Source of the DNA: Sceloporus undulatus
Lineage: Eukaryota > Chordata > Lepidosauria > Squamata > Phrynosomatidae
Assembly (NCBI RefSeq): GCF_019175285.1
Contig: NC_056530.1
Coordinates: forward strand, 1,515,474-1,579,473
DNA: 64,000 bases
Direction: 5' to 3'
Shown here: positions 23,645 through 34,021 of the stretch, one piece after another
How positions within the stretch are numbered: position 1 is the stretch's first letter
How the letters are laid out: every line of letters starts with the position of its first letter
Program-made: the position numbers and the translations under genes
Notes under the pieces: model-generated
The model's database searches: none
Seen by the model: the letters and a program-made list of their open reading frames with translations, nothing else
Told to the model about the DNA's origin: nothing

Positions 23645-23952
23645 GAGATTTTCAGATGGGGGAAAAAGCTGGGAGTAAAGGGCATACTCCCGGTATAATT
23701 GTGCGATCGCGCTTAATATTTTCAGATGACATTGCACTCATCCAGGACTTATCTGGTGAAGACCCAGGAATGCTCCAGCAACAAACTATTCACTGCACTT
23801 CCTCATGAATGGTTTGTTGCTGGAGCATTCCTGGTTCTTCCCGGGGGAAGTCCTGCATCAGCACAATGTGTGTGAAACTCTTCAGTGCGATCTCGTGATT
23901 ATGCCAGGAGTATGCCTTTTACTCCGGCTTTTTCCCCCCATCTGAAAATCTC
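23645..23952. mobile_element. fold-back DNA element, about 300 bp
   Basis: The left end GATTTTCAGATGGGGGAAAA and right end TTTTCCCCCCATCTGAAAATC are inverted. Inside, GGAATGCTCCAGCAACAAAC faces GTTTGTTGCTGGAGCATTCC, and AGTAAAGGGCATACTCCC faces GGAGTATGCCTTTTACT. It is non-coding. A partial relative lies at 37535-37690 (TTGTTGCTGGAGCATTCCTG). The family is not identified. Confidence 0.65.
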
Positions 23953-23964
23953 TTATGACCCTGG

Positions 23965-24105
23965 AGACCCATCTAGCCATGGAAACCCACTTGGATGACT
24001 TTAGGCTTGTCACACTCTCAGTCTCAGAGAGAGGCAAAGGCAAACCCTCCTCTGAATAAATCTTGCCAAAAAAACCCATGATAGGGTTGGCATAGGGCTC
24101 TGTAG
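23965..24105 (+). mobile_element. tRNA-derived SINE, body fragment
   Basis: It contains CCATGGAAACCCACTTGGATG, CACACTCTCAGTCTCAGAG, GGCAAACCCTCCTCTGAATA and CCCATGATAGGGTTGGCATA in the canonical order. Head and AAC tail are lacking. The adjacent 24185-24370 is a GC-rich, CpG-containing stretch of unknown class. Confidence 0.65.
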
Positions 24106-24374
24106 GGCTTAATGATGGCAGTTAAAGTGGAATCATAAGGCTACGACAGTGTTGTGAGAAAAGGGGCTTGTATTTCAGTTCATCTCAAAGGACACCCTAG
24201 CTGCTGTGGCAGTGGCTTTTTGCTGCTTCTTCGATACAGTGCATGTAAACGCTGCACCAAAGACGCAGCATAATGCCGCCCGCCATCTGGTCAGGGAGGT
24301 GGTGTGGGGGCGGAGTTGGAGCATGCGCACATCTTCACACCACCCCCACGCCAGTGCATAACACCAGTCTATTG

Positions 24375-24870
24375 AGCCCCTGTCTTCAAGTCCACTTTGA
24401 CTTATGCTGACCCTATGAATTAGAGACCTCCAACTCACTCGATCATCAATAGTTTTGCTCAAGTCTTGCTGTTTCAGAGCAGTGATTTCCTTGATTGAGT
24501 CTATCCATCTGTAATGTGGTCTTCCTCTTTTCCTACTGCCTTCTATCTCACCAAGCGTCACTGTCTTTTCTAGTCAGTCATGTCTTCTCAATGATATGTC
24601 CAAAGTACAACAGTCTCAGTTTTGTCATCTTGGCTTATTTGTCTTTTTAGCAGTCCACAGTATCCATAGAACTCTTCTCCAGCACCACATTTCACATTTG
24701 ATTCTCTTCCTACCAGGTTTCTTCACTGTCCAGCTTTCACAGCCATACATAGAAATGGGAAATATAATGGCATGGACCATCCTAACTTTAGTATTCAATG
24801 GTATATCTTTACACTTCAGGATCTTCTCTAGTTCCTTCATAGCTGCCTTTCCAAGTCTTAGGGGTTGGGG
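24375..24870 (-). mobile_element. RTE/BovB-type LINE 3' fragment, reverse
   Basis: On the - strand, frame 24840-24625 reads ELEKILKCKDIPLNTKVRMV, YGCESWTVKK and MWCWRRVLWILWTAKK, and frame 24561-24175 reads MTLGEIEGSRKRGRPHYRWI and VSWRSLIHRVSI. These are consecutive parts of the RTE C-terminal region, separated by at least one frameshift near 24560-24630. It is truncated and lies in the intron just before the first crystallin exon. Confidence 0.75.
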
Positions 24871-25129
24871 ACTGGGATGTTAATTTTGTTTCTCACACTA
24901 TTTCCCATTTTATGTCTAAACTGCAGCAACAAGAAGAAAATAAACTTCCAAAGAAAGTGAACGTGCGGCCAGGGAAGGTATGGAGGCAAAACAATATATG
25001 GAATGGATTGGTGGTGGTGATGTGAGTTTGGGAAAGTTACTTTGCGGGGGGACAAAATTCCACAATCCCCCAGCCTGTTGCAGGATTTGGGGAATTCTTC
25101 TCCAAAAAGTAATATTTCCAAGGAGAAGT

Positions 25130-25335
25130 TGAAGCCTTTCATGGCCAGCATCCATATTTTTGGGTGGGCTTTTTGGGCTATGTGGCCGTGTTCTGGAAGA
25201 CCTTATTCCTGACATTTCACCAGCATCTGTGGCTGACATCTTCAGGGAAAGCATCTGTGGCAGGGATTCTCTGAAGATGCCAGCCACAGATGCTGGCAAA
25301 ACGTCAGGAATAAACTTTTCCAGAACACGGCCACA
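25130..25335. mobile_element. Penelope-like ends, head-to-head, with hammerhead-like motifs
   Basis: Two inverted arms carry GGCTATGTGGCCGTGTTCTGG and its complement, and each has CTGAAGA, a stem-forming GCCAGC/GCTGG pair around CACAGAT, and a short GTCAGG block. That order matches the minimal hammerhead ribozyme known from Penelope-like elements: CUGANGA core, stem II, GAAA-like strand and a cleavage-site GUC. The motifs lie at 25267-25312 (+) and 25204-25247 (-). The copy is a fossil with no coding region. Confidence 0.55.
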
Positions 25336-25438
25336 TAGCCCGAAAAACCCACAAAAATATTTCCAAGTTTGGATGCTGCATTGTTGGTAATCTTCTCCCT
25401 CTTTCTCTTCTTCTGTCTCTCTTACTCACTCATTGTAG

Positions 25439-25557
25439 ATTATTCTATATGCTGAGTCAGGCTTTGGCGGTCAAAAAAGAGAAATCTGGGGTGATATCAT
25501 GGATGCCACATCTTGGCCACTCTCCCACACCATTTCCATTCGAGTGGTTCGAGGAGG
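25439..25557 (+). CDS. CRYBG2: CRYBG2 exon: crystallin domain 1, motif 1
   Basis: The acceptor is CTCATTGTAG; the donor GTAAGT is at 25558. It encodes about 39 residues starting IILYAESGFGGQKREIWGDI, the classic opening of a Greek-key motif (aromatic corner, then Phe-Gly-Gly), ending in ISIRVVRG. Entry is phase 0 and exit phase 2 (GG plus C from the next exon makes Gly). Visible residues are about 1579-1618. Confidence 0.92.
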
Positions 25558-25669
25558 GTAAGTGGACCATCAGTTGACTTGCTGTAAATTGCACTGGGTG
25601 GGTGGGTTATGTGCCAGGTATCCAGAAGGGGCAGAAGTCTCTGGAAATAGTGAGAGTTTCCAGATCTTT

Positions 25670-26075
25670 TTTATTACCATATATACGCGACTATAAGTTG
25701 ACCTCATGTATAAGTCGAGGGCAAGTTTGGGGGCCAAAATTATGGATTTTTATATTACTCATGGATAAGTCGTGACCAAAACCTAGGTTCTAAAAGATGA
25801 ACCAAAGGAAAACAATACCAAAGAACTTACAAAATTCAGAAGGTTTGTATTTACACGAAAGGCTGGATGGATGAGAGAGTAGAGGGAAGTCAATGCTTCC
25901 AGGTCAGATTATATTCTTGCCTTTCACCAGACGATGTTTCCTTTTTATTATTATTAGAATTAAAGTACAGTATTTTACTTTACCTATGGATAAGCCGGCT
26001 CTGTTTTTTTGGGCCAAAATTGTTGACTAAAATTTCTAGACTTATATATGAGTATATACAATATTATTATTGTAC
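25670..26075. repeat. AT-rich DNA element, probable TcMar/hAT relic
   Basis: The left end reads ATATATACGCGACTATAAGT, then TATAAGTCGAGGGC and GGATAAGTCGTGACC. The right part has GGATAAGCCGGC, GGGCCAAAATTGTTGAC and CTTATATATGAGTATATAC, an inverted echo of the left end. This ACTATAAGTCGA style is shared by a widespread amniote non-autonomous DNA element. The centre (25800-25970) is not palindromic and may be another insertion. The family is uncertain. Confidence 0.45.
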
Positions 26076-26787
26076 ATGCATATTCATGGTTTTGTATCCA
26101 AACTCTTCCTTGAAATATCCTGAGTGTCCTTCCTTCTCCCTCCCTTGTGTTCTTCATTCCCATATACCACATGCAACATTTCAGAAACGGGTTTTCACCC
26201 ATTTCCACTGCGTCTCCTTCATTATTATTCAGGAGTTATAGTCAAAGTGCTAAAGTACTTTAGCAACATTACACCAGATGAGCATTAGATTCCTTTTGTT
26301 TTGGCGCAAACATTCCTCAAGCATTCCTTGCTTGATCTTAAACAATAGTTGTGTTTGGTGGCTGTGACCAGCTTAGCTAGTTCTGTGATAATACAAATAC
26401 ACACAGCCAAGTGAAGATACGCTTCATTTTCAGAAATACCCGAGGAAGAGGACAGCCCTGTATGCTGCCTCGAGCTCATTGAAGGAATGGCACGCCACCA
26501 TTATAAATAGGAAATAAATCTGTAATATTACAGAGTAGCCTGGAATGTTATTTGCCAATCACTTTTAAAATTCAAACAAATGACAGGTTTGCCAGCCATT
26601 TGTGATAAGTGTCCCCAAGCTTGAATGTTACTGCAGGAAGCTTTCTTTAAAAAAAAAAAAACCCTGAAGAATGTGGATGGGTACCTGCTCCATTTAGCAG
26701 TCACATCTGTCTTGTACAACTAGCCTAGCCCCAACTCTGGCCTTGTCATTGGGAATAACCAAATGAACAGTTTTTTGTGATCTCCAG

Positions 26788-26944
26788 CTGGGTGATGTAC
26801 GAGAAGCCACGGTTCTATGGAAGGAAGTGTGTGCTGGCGGAAGGGGATGTGGAGATCACAAACCCTTGGAGAATGTACAACAGAGATGGGGCAGCAGCTG
26901 AGGATGCACCGTTCCGTATTGGTTCACTCAAGAGAGTCGTGCGA
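26788..26944 (+). CDS. CRYBG2: CRYBG2 exon: crystallin domain 1, motif 2
   Basis: The acceptor is TGATCTCCAG and the donor CGA/GTAAGC. Beginning with one base of a Gly codon, it encodes WVMYEKPRFYGRKCVLAEGD, then an insert (NRDGAAAEDAP) and IGSLKRVVR. The conserved WVxYE opening and F-x-G turn mark the second Greek key of domain 1. It exits in phase 0. Visible residues are about 1618-1670. Confidence 0.93.
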
Positions 26945-27091
26945 GTAAGCGGGAGAAGAGCTCCTTTTCTTTCTTTCTTAAGAAATATTTTTATTAAGAG
27001 TATAAAACTACAATCGACTAGTATAAAAACAAATGAAAGAAGAAAAGATAACAAAAGAAAAAAGTAGGAAAAGAAAGGGGGGAAAGAGATA

Positions 27092-27276
27092 CAGTGGGCC
27101 CTTGTTATCCGCTGAGGTTGGGTTCTAGGACCCACATGGATAACAAAATCCATGGATGCTCAGGTCCCATTAAATACAGTGGCAAAGTAAAATGGTGCCC
27201 CTTATAAAAAATGGAAAAATCAAGGTTTGCTTTTTCAAATATGTGTGTGTGCGCGCTGGAAAAAGAGGGCCAACTG
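27092..27276. mobile_element. Tigger-like MITE with TA target sites
   Basis: Ends CAGTGGGCCCTTG and GAGGGCCAACTG are imperfect inverted copies. TA flanks both (27090-27091 and 27277-27278), as expected for Tc1/mariner-superfamily insertions. The body includes AAATCCATGGATGCTCAGG and ATTAAATACAGTGGCA. It is non-coding. Related pieces lie at 8037-8135 and, with more divergence, 30141-30444. Confidence 0.7.
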
Positions 27277-27319
27277 TATTTACTTCTGATATTTACTTTC
27301 CTATCAGTGGTTTTATATT

Positions 27320-27605
27320 TTGTTGTTGTTAGCTGTCCTCAAGTTCACTTTGATTCATGGTGACCATGTGAATGAGACACCTCCAAGCCCCCTTGTCCTC
27401 AGCTGCTCTGCTCAGGTCCTGCAGGTTCTGGGCCATGAGCTCCTTGGTTAAGTCTATCCATCTAGTATGCAGTCTTCCTCTCTTTCTGCTATGCCCCACC
27501 TTTCCTAGTATTGTTGTCTTTTCTGGTGAGTCACACCTTTTCATGATGTGGCCAAAGTATGACAGCCTCAGCTTGGTCATCTTGGCTTCCAGGCAGAGTT
27601 CAGGA
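27320..27605 (-). mobile_element. RTE/BovB-type LINE 3' fragment, reverse
   Basis: The - strand frame 27580-27329 reads MTKLRLSYFGHIMKRCDSPE, KRGRLHTRWIDLTKELM and AWRCLIHMVT, which are the end of the RTE polyprotein. It is the best-preserved of the three copies, uninterrupted for 83 codons, but it has only the C-terminal tail. Confidence 0.75.
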
Positions 27606-27711
27606 TCACAGTATATAAAGTATATAGATTGCAGTAATTATAGGTTATAATAATTATATATATAAAGTATATAGATTACAGTATGCAAGGTGATCTTGTA
27701 TCCCTTTTGAG

Positions 27712-27713
27712 TC

Positions 27714-27753
<40 letters not shown>

Positions 27754-27850
27754 GCTTTATTTATAAAGCGCTGTAAATTTACACAGCTCTGTACATACAA
27801 TCTTTTTAATTGGACGGTTCCCTGCCCTCAGGCTTACAATCTAAGAAGTT
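27712..27850 (-). repeat. (TTA)n and L2-like LINE 3' end, reverse
   Basis: A TTA trinucleotide run at 27712-27752 is followed by AAGCTTTATTTATAAAGCG, CTGTAAATTTACACAGC and TGTACATACAATC. The same order occurs at 38458-38545. Read on the - strand this is a LINE 3' end with an AAT-type tail, in L2-like style. Confidence 0.6.
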
Positions 27851-28056
27851 GTTAGTTTTTGTAGACTATTGGTACAACTTTAGTCTCAATTAGTCTCATA
27901 AGAACTCATCCAAATAAGATACCCCGTCCCTGACTGTCTAGGTAACTTGACTATTAGAAAATTTGAAAGCAATGTTGGTATTTGTGGTACATTTAAAGAA
28001 ACAAGAATTCTCTAGCTCTTTCTTCTCTTATCAGTGGAAAATCCTTTCTGTTCCAG

Positions 28057-28196
28057 GATTATAAAATCCCTGAGATCAGTTTATTTTCTGAAGAAAATGG
28101 AGAGGGCACAAAACAGAGGTTCACAGATTCCTCAGAGGACACACGGATGTACAACCAGCCCTTAAGAGCAGCTTCTATCATTGTATATTCTGGCCT
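28057..28196 (+). CDS. CRYBG2: CRYBG2 exon: crystallin domain 2, motif 1
   Basis: The acceptor is TCTGTTCCAG and the donor GTAAGA. It encodes DYKIPEISLFSEENGEGTKQ, then SSEDTRMYNQPLRAASIIVY. The motif is a diverged Greek key: the usual aromatic-Gly turn is replaced by an EENGEG loop, which is typical of CRYBG proteins at this position as I recall them. It enters in phase 0 and exits in phase 2. Visible residues are about 1671-1717. Confidence 0.93.
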
Positions 28197-28760
28197 GTAA
28201 GAGATATGCTGTATATTTATCTTATTTAATTTTAGGTATTTTATATGTATTTTATTTAACTTTTTGGGAGTGATGTCTCAAAGGAATGTACAAAAATAAG
28301 TAGAGATGCTTTTAAGTTGGTGTACATTGAACCATCAGTAAGCAAAAGTGTCAGTATCTCAGCCATGTATGAAAAATGTTTTGGTTTTTGGAATATTTCA
28401 TACTTCAAAATTCTGGATATGGGAGGTTCAATCTGTAGTACTTTTGACAAATTCATATCCATTTCAGTGGAAAGAGGATCTGCATGTAATCCCATCCACA
28501 AAGATATTAGGATCTCAGGCTCTTAAGCCACACTTTCTCAACACTCCTGGCCTACCTGTCATAAGATGAAGTCCTGCTTTATAGAGGAGGCGAGAAAATG
28601 GATGAGGAAAGGAACCAGTCAGAGTAGAGTGGGAAATGCAACAGTTGGAACAAATAAAGTAAAACTGTCAGCACATCAAGTTCCCAGTTCTACTTGGGAT
28701 GGTTGAAAGCTCTCTGGGGAAGGTCAAGTTTATTCACATTGTTCTCCATGTATCCTACAG

Positions 28761-28887
28761 GTGGCTTGTTTACTCAAAACCATTCTTTGATGATGACCCC
28801 TATGTGCTGGAACCTGGTGGATATCCCAGTTTGCAAGCCTGGGGTGCAAAGGACCCCTCTGTCTGCTCCATACATCCCATTAAACTA
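28761..28887 (+). CDS. CRYBG2: CRYBG2 exon: crystallin domain 2, motif 2
   Basis: The acceptor is TATCCTACAG and the donor CTA/GTAAGT. It encodes WLVYSKPFFDDDPYVLEPGG, then AWGAKDPSVCSIHPIKL. It opens with the WLVY signature shared by all second motifs of this gene and ends in phase 0. The intron upstream is 564 bp. Visible residues are about 1717-1759. Confidence 0.94.
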
Positions 28888-29281
28888 GTAAGTATCCTTT
28901 TGATAGCATCCGCCTTCTATTCTTTCCATGTGTATATGTGTCAGGAAATTGCACATCTGAGTCATCCACTGATGGGGAAAACAAAGGAACACAAGATAAC
29001 TTAGGCACAAGTTTTTTTGAGGTTCATATAATGACTTAATTTAATAAGGCTGTAATGCTGTAGTCTTCTTGTCATAGTCATCTAGACAAGAAACAAGTCA
29101 AAAAGAAAATGAGCCCCAAACTGCTGACCTACTAAGATATAAAGTGAGATGGTAATGCTAATGGGTGCCCTGCTGTCCTTCTCTTCCTCTTCTTCATCCT
29201 GGTGGAATTATGAACTGAAAAGGGAGACAGGGTAGTCAGATCCCCTTATGGAGTTTTCACTTTGATTTATCTCTCTTTCAG

Positions 29282-29317
29282 GGTTGTCCTGTTGTAGAAA
29301 AACCTGGAGAACCCAAG
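29282..29317 (+). CDS. CRYBG2: CRYBG2 36-bp micro-exon: linker before domain 3
   Basis: The acceptor is ATCTCTCTTTCAG and the donor AAG/GTATGT. Twelve codons encode GCPVVEKPGEPK in phase 0 on both sides. It is too short for ordinary open-frame detection and was found because the linker between crystallin domains 2 and 3 was missing. Its residues are characteristic of CRYBG family linkers. It could be skipped without shifting the frame. Confidence 0.92.
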
Positions 29318-30140
29318 GTATGTGAGCTGCTGACAAACTTGACTGCAGAGCAGAAATACCTTCTGCTTGTGTTTGTTGCACAATCATAGTTCTTATCAAA
29401 CTGCACTAGCAAGAGTTTTCTCTGACATTGGAAAGATCAGAAAATTTCTGTATCAGGACCCCAACACTGTATTTCTGCAACTCCAAGAGCTATAAATCTG
29501 CTTCTTGCTATTAAGAGAAACCAATATTCTGAAGAGCCCTAACTGAGTGCCATTCTATATCAGAGGTGGGCAAAGTCTAGCTTCTGGGCCATATGTGGCC
29601 CCTTGTCCCTACTTTTGTGGTCCCTGAAGCCTCACCACTAGTTCCCAAACTCCTCCCCCAATTTTTTTAAAATCAGTGTGAGTTCTGAGAATTTTTTGTC
29701 ACAAAACCACACATAAAGCCCTCCCAAATATACAATCACATGTGAAACCACACCAGGCCAACATATACCCCAGGAGCCAGTATTTATCCCAAATAGCAGC
29801 ATTTTCATTTGCCAGAAATGTGTAATCCATTTTGACAGAGTCTATGGAGAAACACTGAGGCATTTGGGCTTGCTGTGGGGATCTGGAAGGGCAAATTAGC
29901 TGCTGGTCCTCATGCATTTGCCCACTCATGGTCTATATAAAAGCCCAATCGACAAGCAGGTCATTGACAAAGGAACTTTCATGACTACTCCAATTTCAGG
30001 AATTTAGGTGTGTGGAAAGTCATTGGTGTCTGTATGGTCAGGCCCTCCTAGAAGGGGACTCTGCAAGGAACAAGAATCTCCCGGCCACTGAAAGCACAGT
30101 CTAGCGATGGGGACACATGTTGTGACTTGGGCAAGAACTT

Positions 30141-30444
30141 CAGTTGGCCCTCGGTATATGCGGACTTGCTATCTGTGGATTTAAGTATCTGTGGCTAGCA
30201 AGCCTGCTTGTCCCAATGGCAGTGCGTGCACATGGCCCCGCCACTATTAGGGACAGCCAACATTGTCCCCAGTGATGGTGCATGCACTTGATGTCCCTAA
30301 GTGTGTTTATGTGCATGTGCCACCATTGAAGTTCCATTGTCCCTAATGGTGGCCATTGGGGACAACAGAAATAGAGCATCTGTGGATTTTGGTATACACA
30401 AGGGACTCCAGAACGGATGCCTTGCTGATACCGAGGGCCAACTG
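30141..30444. mobile_element. Tigger-like element, about 300 bp
   Basis: Ends CAGTTGGCCCTCGGTATATG and TACCGAGGGCCAACTG are inverted. The body has GATTTAAGTATCTGTGGC and ATCTGTGGATTTTGGTATAC. TA target sites are not obvious at the ends. Just upstream, 29565-29650 is a fragment of another repeat (GTGGGCAAAGTCTAGC, GGCCATATGTGGCCC). Between 30450 and 31270 I see nothing identifiable. Confidence 0.55.
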
Positions 30445-31272
30445 TCCTGCCCTAGAAAGATCCCACTACTGTAGCTATCTCATCCGGGTTTGAGTTAGAG
30501 TAAGAAGACTGTGCGACTGATGTACACATTTCCAAGCTGAATCATGCTCAGGAAAAACCTGTTCTTCTTGTTTCTAGCCAAAAACAACTTTGCAGAGTGT
30601 GGCAGAGCACATGCATCCACCCTCTTCCTCAGCCAGCTGTGCAGTGTGCAGATAGGCTGGCTTTATGGCAGTCATGAAGCCCTAGCATGAACAATATTTC
30701 ATGTTTCAAAAAATGAATTGGCTTTTTGATAATGATTGCAGGAGAAATATCTAATTGGATAAAGCAAAAATCTGTCAACAGTGTTAGGAAACAGTCACAA
30801 GAAAGAGCAAAAATATAATGTTTACGATCACAGAATTGAAGGTGATCTCAGCCAGTCAAGGATTCTGTAGCTGCTTTTTGCAGTAGGTAGACTAAATCAG
30901 CGCATGCCAAGCTTTCTGATGTGAAGAGCTCCCAATTCATCCCCTCCCTTCCAACTATGACAATGACTGGTGTGTTTGTGCCCATTGGCAAAAATTGTTT
31001 CTTTCTTTTCTGGAAATGCAGCAGGGATCAGCAGCCAATGGCTTGTAGACTGGAAGCCAATGGACCATCACATTGAGTAACACTGGACTAGACAACCTCT
31101 AATGTTTAATTTTGTGACTTATTCTACAACCTATTTTGGTTCCCCTCTGTGTAGCCATTTTTTCTGCACTTTTACATACTCCTTCACTCCCTTAAATTTT
31201 TAATCTTTTTAAATTAGATGGGCTCAAGATTTATTCTTGTTCTTCAAGCTTTGTCACTCTCTCTTCCTACAG

Positions 31273-31409
31273 GCTGTGATTTATGAGAGGCCGCATTTCC
31301 AGGGCCATAGCTGGGAAGTAAGCCGGGATATATACAATGTGAAGAAGCCAGAAAACAACCAGGACTCCGGAATGCCTACTGCAGGCTCTCTGAGAATCAT
31401 GGGTGGCTG
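31273..31409 (+). CDS. CRYBG2: CRYBG2 exon: crystallin domain 3, motif 1
   Basis: The acceptor is TCTTCCTACAG and the donor TG/GTGAGT. It encodes AVIYERPHFQGHSWEVSRDI, then the longer insert KKPENNQDSGMPTAGSLRIM. Y-x5-F-x-G is the Greek-key corner. It enters in phase 0 and exits in phase 2, so TG plus C gives Cys before the Trp of the next motif. Visible residues are about 1772-1817. Confidence 0.95.
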
Positions 31410-31669
31410 GTGAGTGTCAGGATACAATAAGTTCCCATTGACTGAACGTGGGAAACTACCTTATCCACATTTGCTTGGTTCTTCATTTATATCCCGTGTT
31501 TCTCCCAACATGGGATCCAAGGTGGCGTACCATGTTTTAAAAGCACAATACAATTTTTAAAACTCTTGAATGAAAAGTTAAACCCAATTAAACTAAATTT
31601 CTGTTTAAAAAATGCAAGTGAAAAACAGTTAAAAACAGTATTAAAAAGAAGTTAAAATAGCATTATAAG

Positions 31670-32250
31670 ATTTAGCATTTACATTTCTATACTGCTTAAT
31701 AGTGAACTCAGCACTCTCTAAGCGGTTTACAGTCTGTAAGCCAATTGCCCCCAACAAGCTGGGTACTCATTTTACTGACCTACGAAAGGATGGAAGACTT
31801 AGGGGCTGTACACACAGCCCTGAAGGGGTGGCATGCAGCCGCCCCATCTTCATCTGGATTGGGGCTATGGCAGCCTCATGCCACGGCCCCAATCCAGCCT
31901 CTGGAGGGTGCAAAAAGGAGCTGCACAAAGCAGCTCCTTTTTGCACCCTCCAAAGGGCACTATATCCATAGCAGCATGGCTGTATGGTGCCTCTTTGGTG
32001 CTGTGTCATTTGGACACCATGCCAGAGGTGTATTATGATGCTGCGCACTGTCTGGAGTGGCGCACGACATCAGGGCGCCTTGAGAGGTGGAGTCGAACAT
32101 GCATCATCAAGACACTGCACCCTGACTCTGCCCCCAGGCCAGCCTTTTAGGCCGGTCTGGATAGCCCCTTAGTCAACCTTGGAGCCCCGTGGGATCAAAC
32201 TCACAACATTGTGGCTGTAGTACCAGCATTTAACTGCTGTGTCAACAGGG
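31670..32250 (-). repeat. LINE 3'-end/SINE-like repeat split by a later insertion
   Basis: The outer repeat reads CTAAGCGGTTTACAGTCTG, CCAATTGCCCCCAACAAGC, GACCTACGAAAGGATGGAAG, then after the insertion resumes with GTCAACCTTGGAGCCCC, ATCAAACTCACAACATTGTG and TTTAACTGCTGTGTC. A related piece in the opposite orientation lies at 48035-48115. The interruption is the DNA element at 31802-32168. Confidence 0.6.
31802..32168. mobile_element. Harbinger-like non-autonomous element nested in older repeat
   Basis: The left end GGGGCTGTACACAC and right end GTCTGGATAGCCCC are imperfectly inverted. TTA flanks both (31799-31801, 32169-32171). Removing the element and one TTA restores the outer repeat's reading, which is good evidence of insertion. 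Inside, GCAAAAAGGAGCTGC faces GCAGCTCCTTTTTGC. It is CpG-rich with no transposase; short open frames within it are not genes. Confidence 0.7.
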
Positions 32251-32617
32251 ATCCATAGGCTTCCCTTGCTTAAGATGTTTAAAACATAATTTAATTTTTA
32301 AATACCCCCCACCCCATTATAAGCTTTATTTACTGCAACACACTAAAAACCAAAAGCTTTCTTAAAGTAGGTCTTTACCTGCCAGCAAAAGGATTGCAGG
32401 GAAGGAACCAACCAGACCTCCCAGAGAAGGGAATCCATAGCTTGGGAGCAGCTACCGAGAAGGCTGTCTCTCATTTCTTCAACAGACATGCCTGGTATTG
32501 TAGTGGGACCAAGAGAAAGCCTTCCCCTCCAGATCTTGGACCATGGACAGGCTCATATAGCAAGAATCAGTTTCTCTTGTCTACTCTTCTTCTAATGTCA
32601 GATGTTTCCCTCTTCAG

Positions 32618-32744
32618 CTGGGTTGGTTATGAGAAGGAAGGCTTTCGTGGCCACCAGTACTTGCTGGAAGAAGGAGAGTACTATGACTGGTCTCAATGGG
32701 GAGGATACAATGAACAGTTGGTGTCCCTTCGGCTGATCCGGACG
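32618..32744 (+). CDS. CRYBG2: CRYBG2 exon: crystallin domain 3, motif 2
   Basis: The acceptor is TCCCTCTTCAG and the donor ACG/GTGAGA. It encodes WVGYEKEGFRGHQYLLEEGE, then YDWSQWGGYNEQLVSLRLIR. This is the strongest Greek-key signature in the window (Y-E-x4-F-x-G, then Glu-Gly-x-Y, then Trp-x2-Trp-Gly). It exits in phase 0. Visible residues are about 1817-1859. Confidence 0.96.
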
Positions 32745-32914
32745 GTGAGAATCCATGCCTGCTCATGGGGTGGGGATGCAAGGTTTGTGGCTGTGGAGGA
32801 ACAAAAATTTCCCTATTTGTAGCCAGTGCCTAATTTATAAGTGCTATTTGAAGCCAGTGCCAAAAGTCAAATCTATCAGGAAGAGACAGAGGTGGTCCAC
32901 ATGTGTTCTGTATT

Positions 32915-33075
32915 TGTGTGTATGTGCCTTCAAGTTGTCTGTCATCTCATGGCAACCCCATGAATTTCATGGGTTTTTCTTAGGCAAAGGAATACTCAGA
33001 GGTGGTTTGGCAATTCCATCCTCTGAAATAAGGATAAATCATAGTGCACAGGACCAGGGAGCTGGAGAAGGAGAA
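32915..33075 (-). repeat. 5S-derived SINE body fragment, reverse
   Basis: TGTGTATGTGCCTTCAAGTT, GTCATCTCATGGCAACCCC, TTCTTAGGCAAAGGAATACT and AGAGGTGGTTTGGCAATTCC match in reverse the body of the 5S-headed copies at 52185 and 53260. The 5S-like head has been lost. Confidence 0.6.
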
Positions 33076-33249
33076 GGACTTTAAGGACACCAGTTCCTAT
33101 TTAAAAAAATTATTTGTAGTTTTATTGGCCTAAAGTCCAATGTTAATGTCAATTAAAGTAGACCATTGACTCACTACAACAATATAAACATTGAGTCAAT
33201 GCTTCCTTTATTTGTGTTTCTGGGTATTTAAATAAATAGTATGTCCTGT

Positions 33250-33480
33250 TAAAAGCCAGCATGGTGTGATGGTTTGAGCGTTGGACTATGACTCTGGAGA
33301 CCAGGGTTTGCATTCCCACTCTACCATGGCAACCCACTAGGTGACCTTGGGCAAGTCACATTCTCTCAGCCTCAGAGGATGACAATGACAAACCCCTGAG
33401 AAGAAGCTTGCCAAGAAACCCCCATGATAGGTTCACCTTAGGGTTACCATAAGTTGGAAATGACTTGAAGACACCATCTG
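33250..33480 (+). mobile_element. tRNA-derived SINE, near full length
   Basis: The head is GCCAGCATGGTGTGATGG (A-box region), then TTGGACTATGACTCTGGAG and GGTTTGCATTCC (B-box, mutated). The body is CCTTGGGCAAGTCACATTCT, CTCAGCCTCAGAGGATG, CCATGATAGGTTCACC and AAATGACTTGAAG. The AAC tail is degenerate. The next 33680-33840 holds another relic (TTTTTACGGAGGATTTGG ... GGTGGCTGTACTGTA) of uncertain, possibly Tigger-like, class. Confidence 0.8.
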
Positions 33481-34021
33481 TTTCTGTTATTTCTGTTTGT
33501 TACACTTATCTTTATGTACTGTATGTTTACATTTATTTATTACTCCCTGTGGGAGTAACAATTAGATTTGGGACACTCTGGTTATACATTTTATTCACAA
33601 ATTAAATTAAATTGCATTTTTTTTAAAAAAAATAAAGACTATTTCTTAAAAAAAATTGCAAATTTTTTAAACTGTAAGTCAACCCTCTGTTTTTACGGAG
33701 GATTTGGAGACTTGCAAGTATTCAAGCCCCATAGGCTTGAATGGGGTGTGCCCCATTGAAGATAATGGAGGTTGCCCCTCCGCGCATATTCAAGAATGCC
33801 AATCCCAAGTCTGCGAGAAAGGAGGGGTGGCTGTACTGTAATAATAAAAACATCCATACTAATACTGAGATTTTTGCTATGGTCTTTTACACCTGTGATT
33901 TCCTTCTGTCAATGCATGATGGTTTCTCTGAAGGTGTAGCATCTCCATCTGAGTTTAGATGAAGAAGTTGGGTGGTGCTGCATGACAACATGTTTCATTT
34001 TGATGTTTCTTCCCTGGGCAG

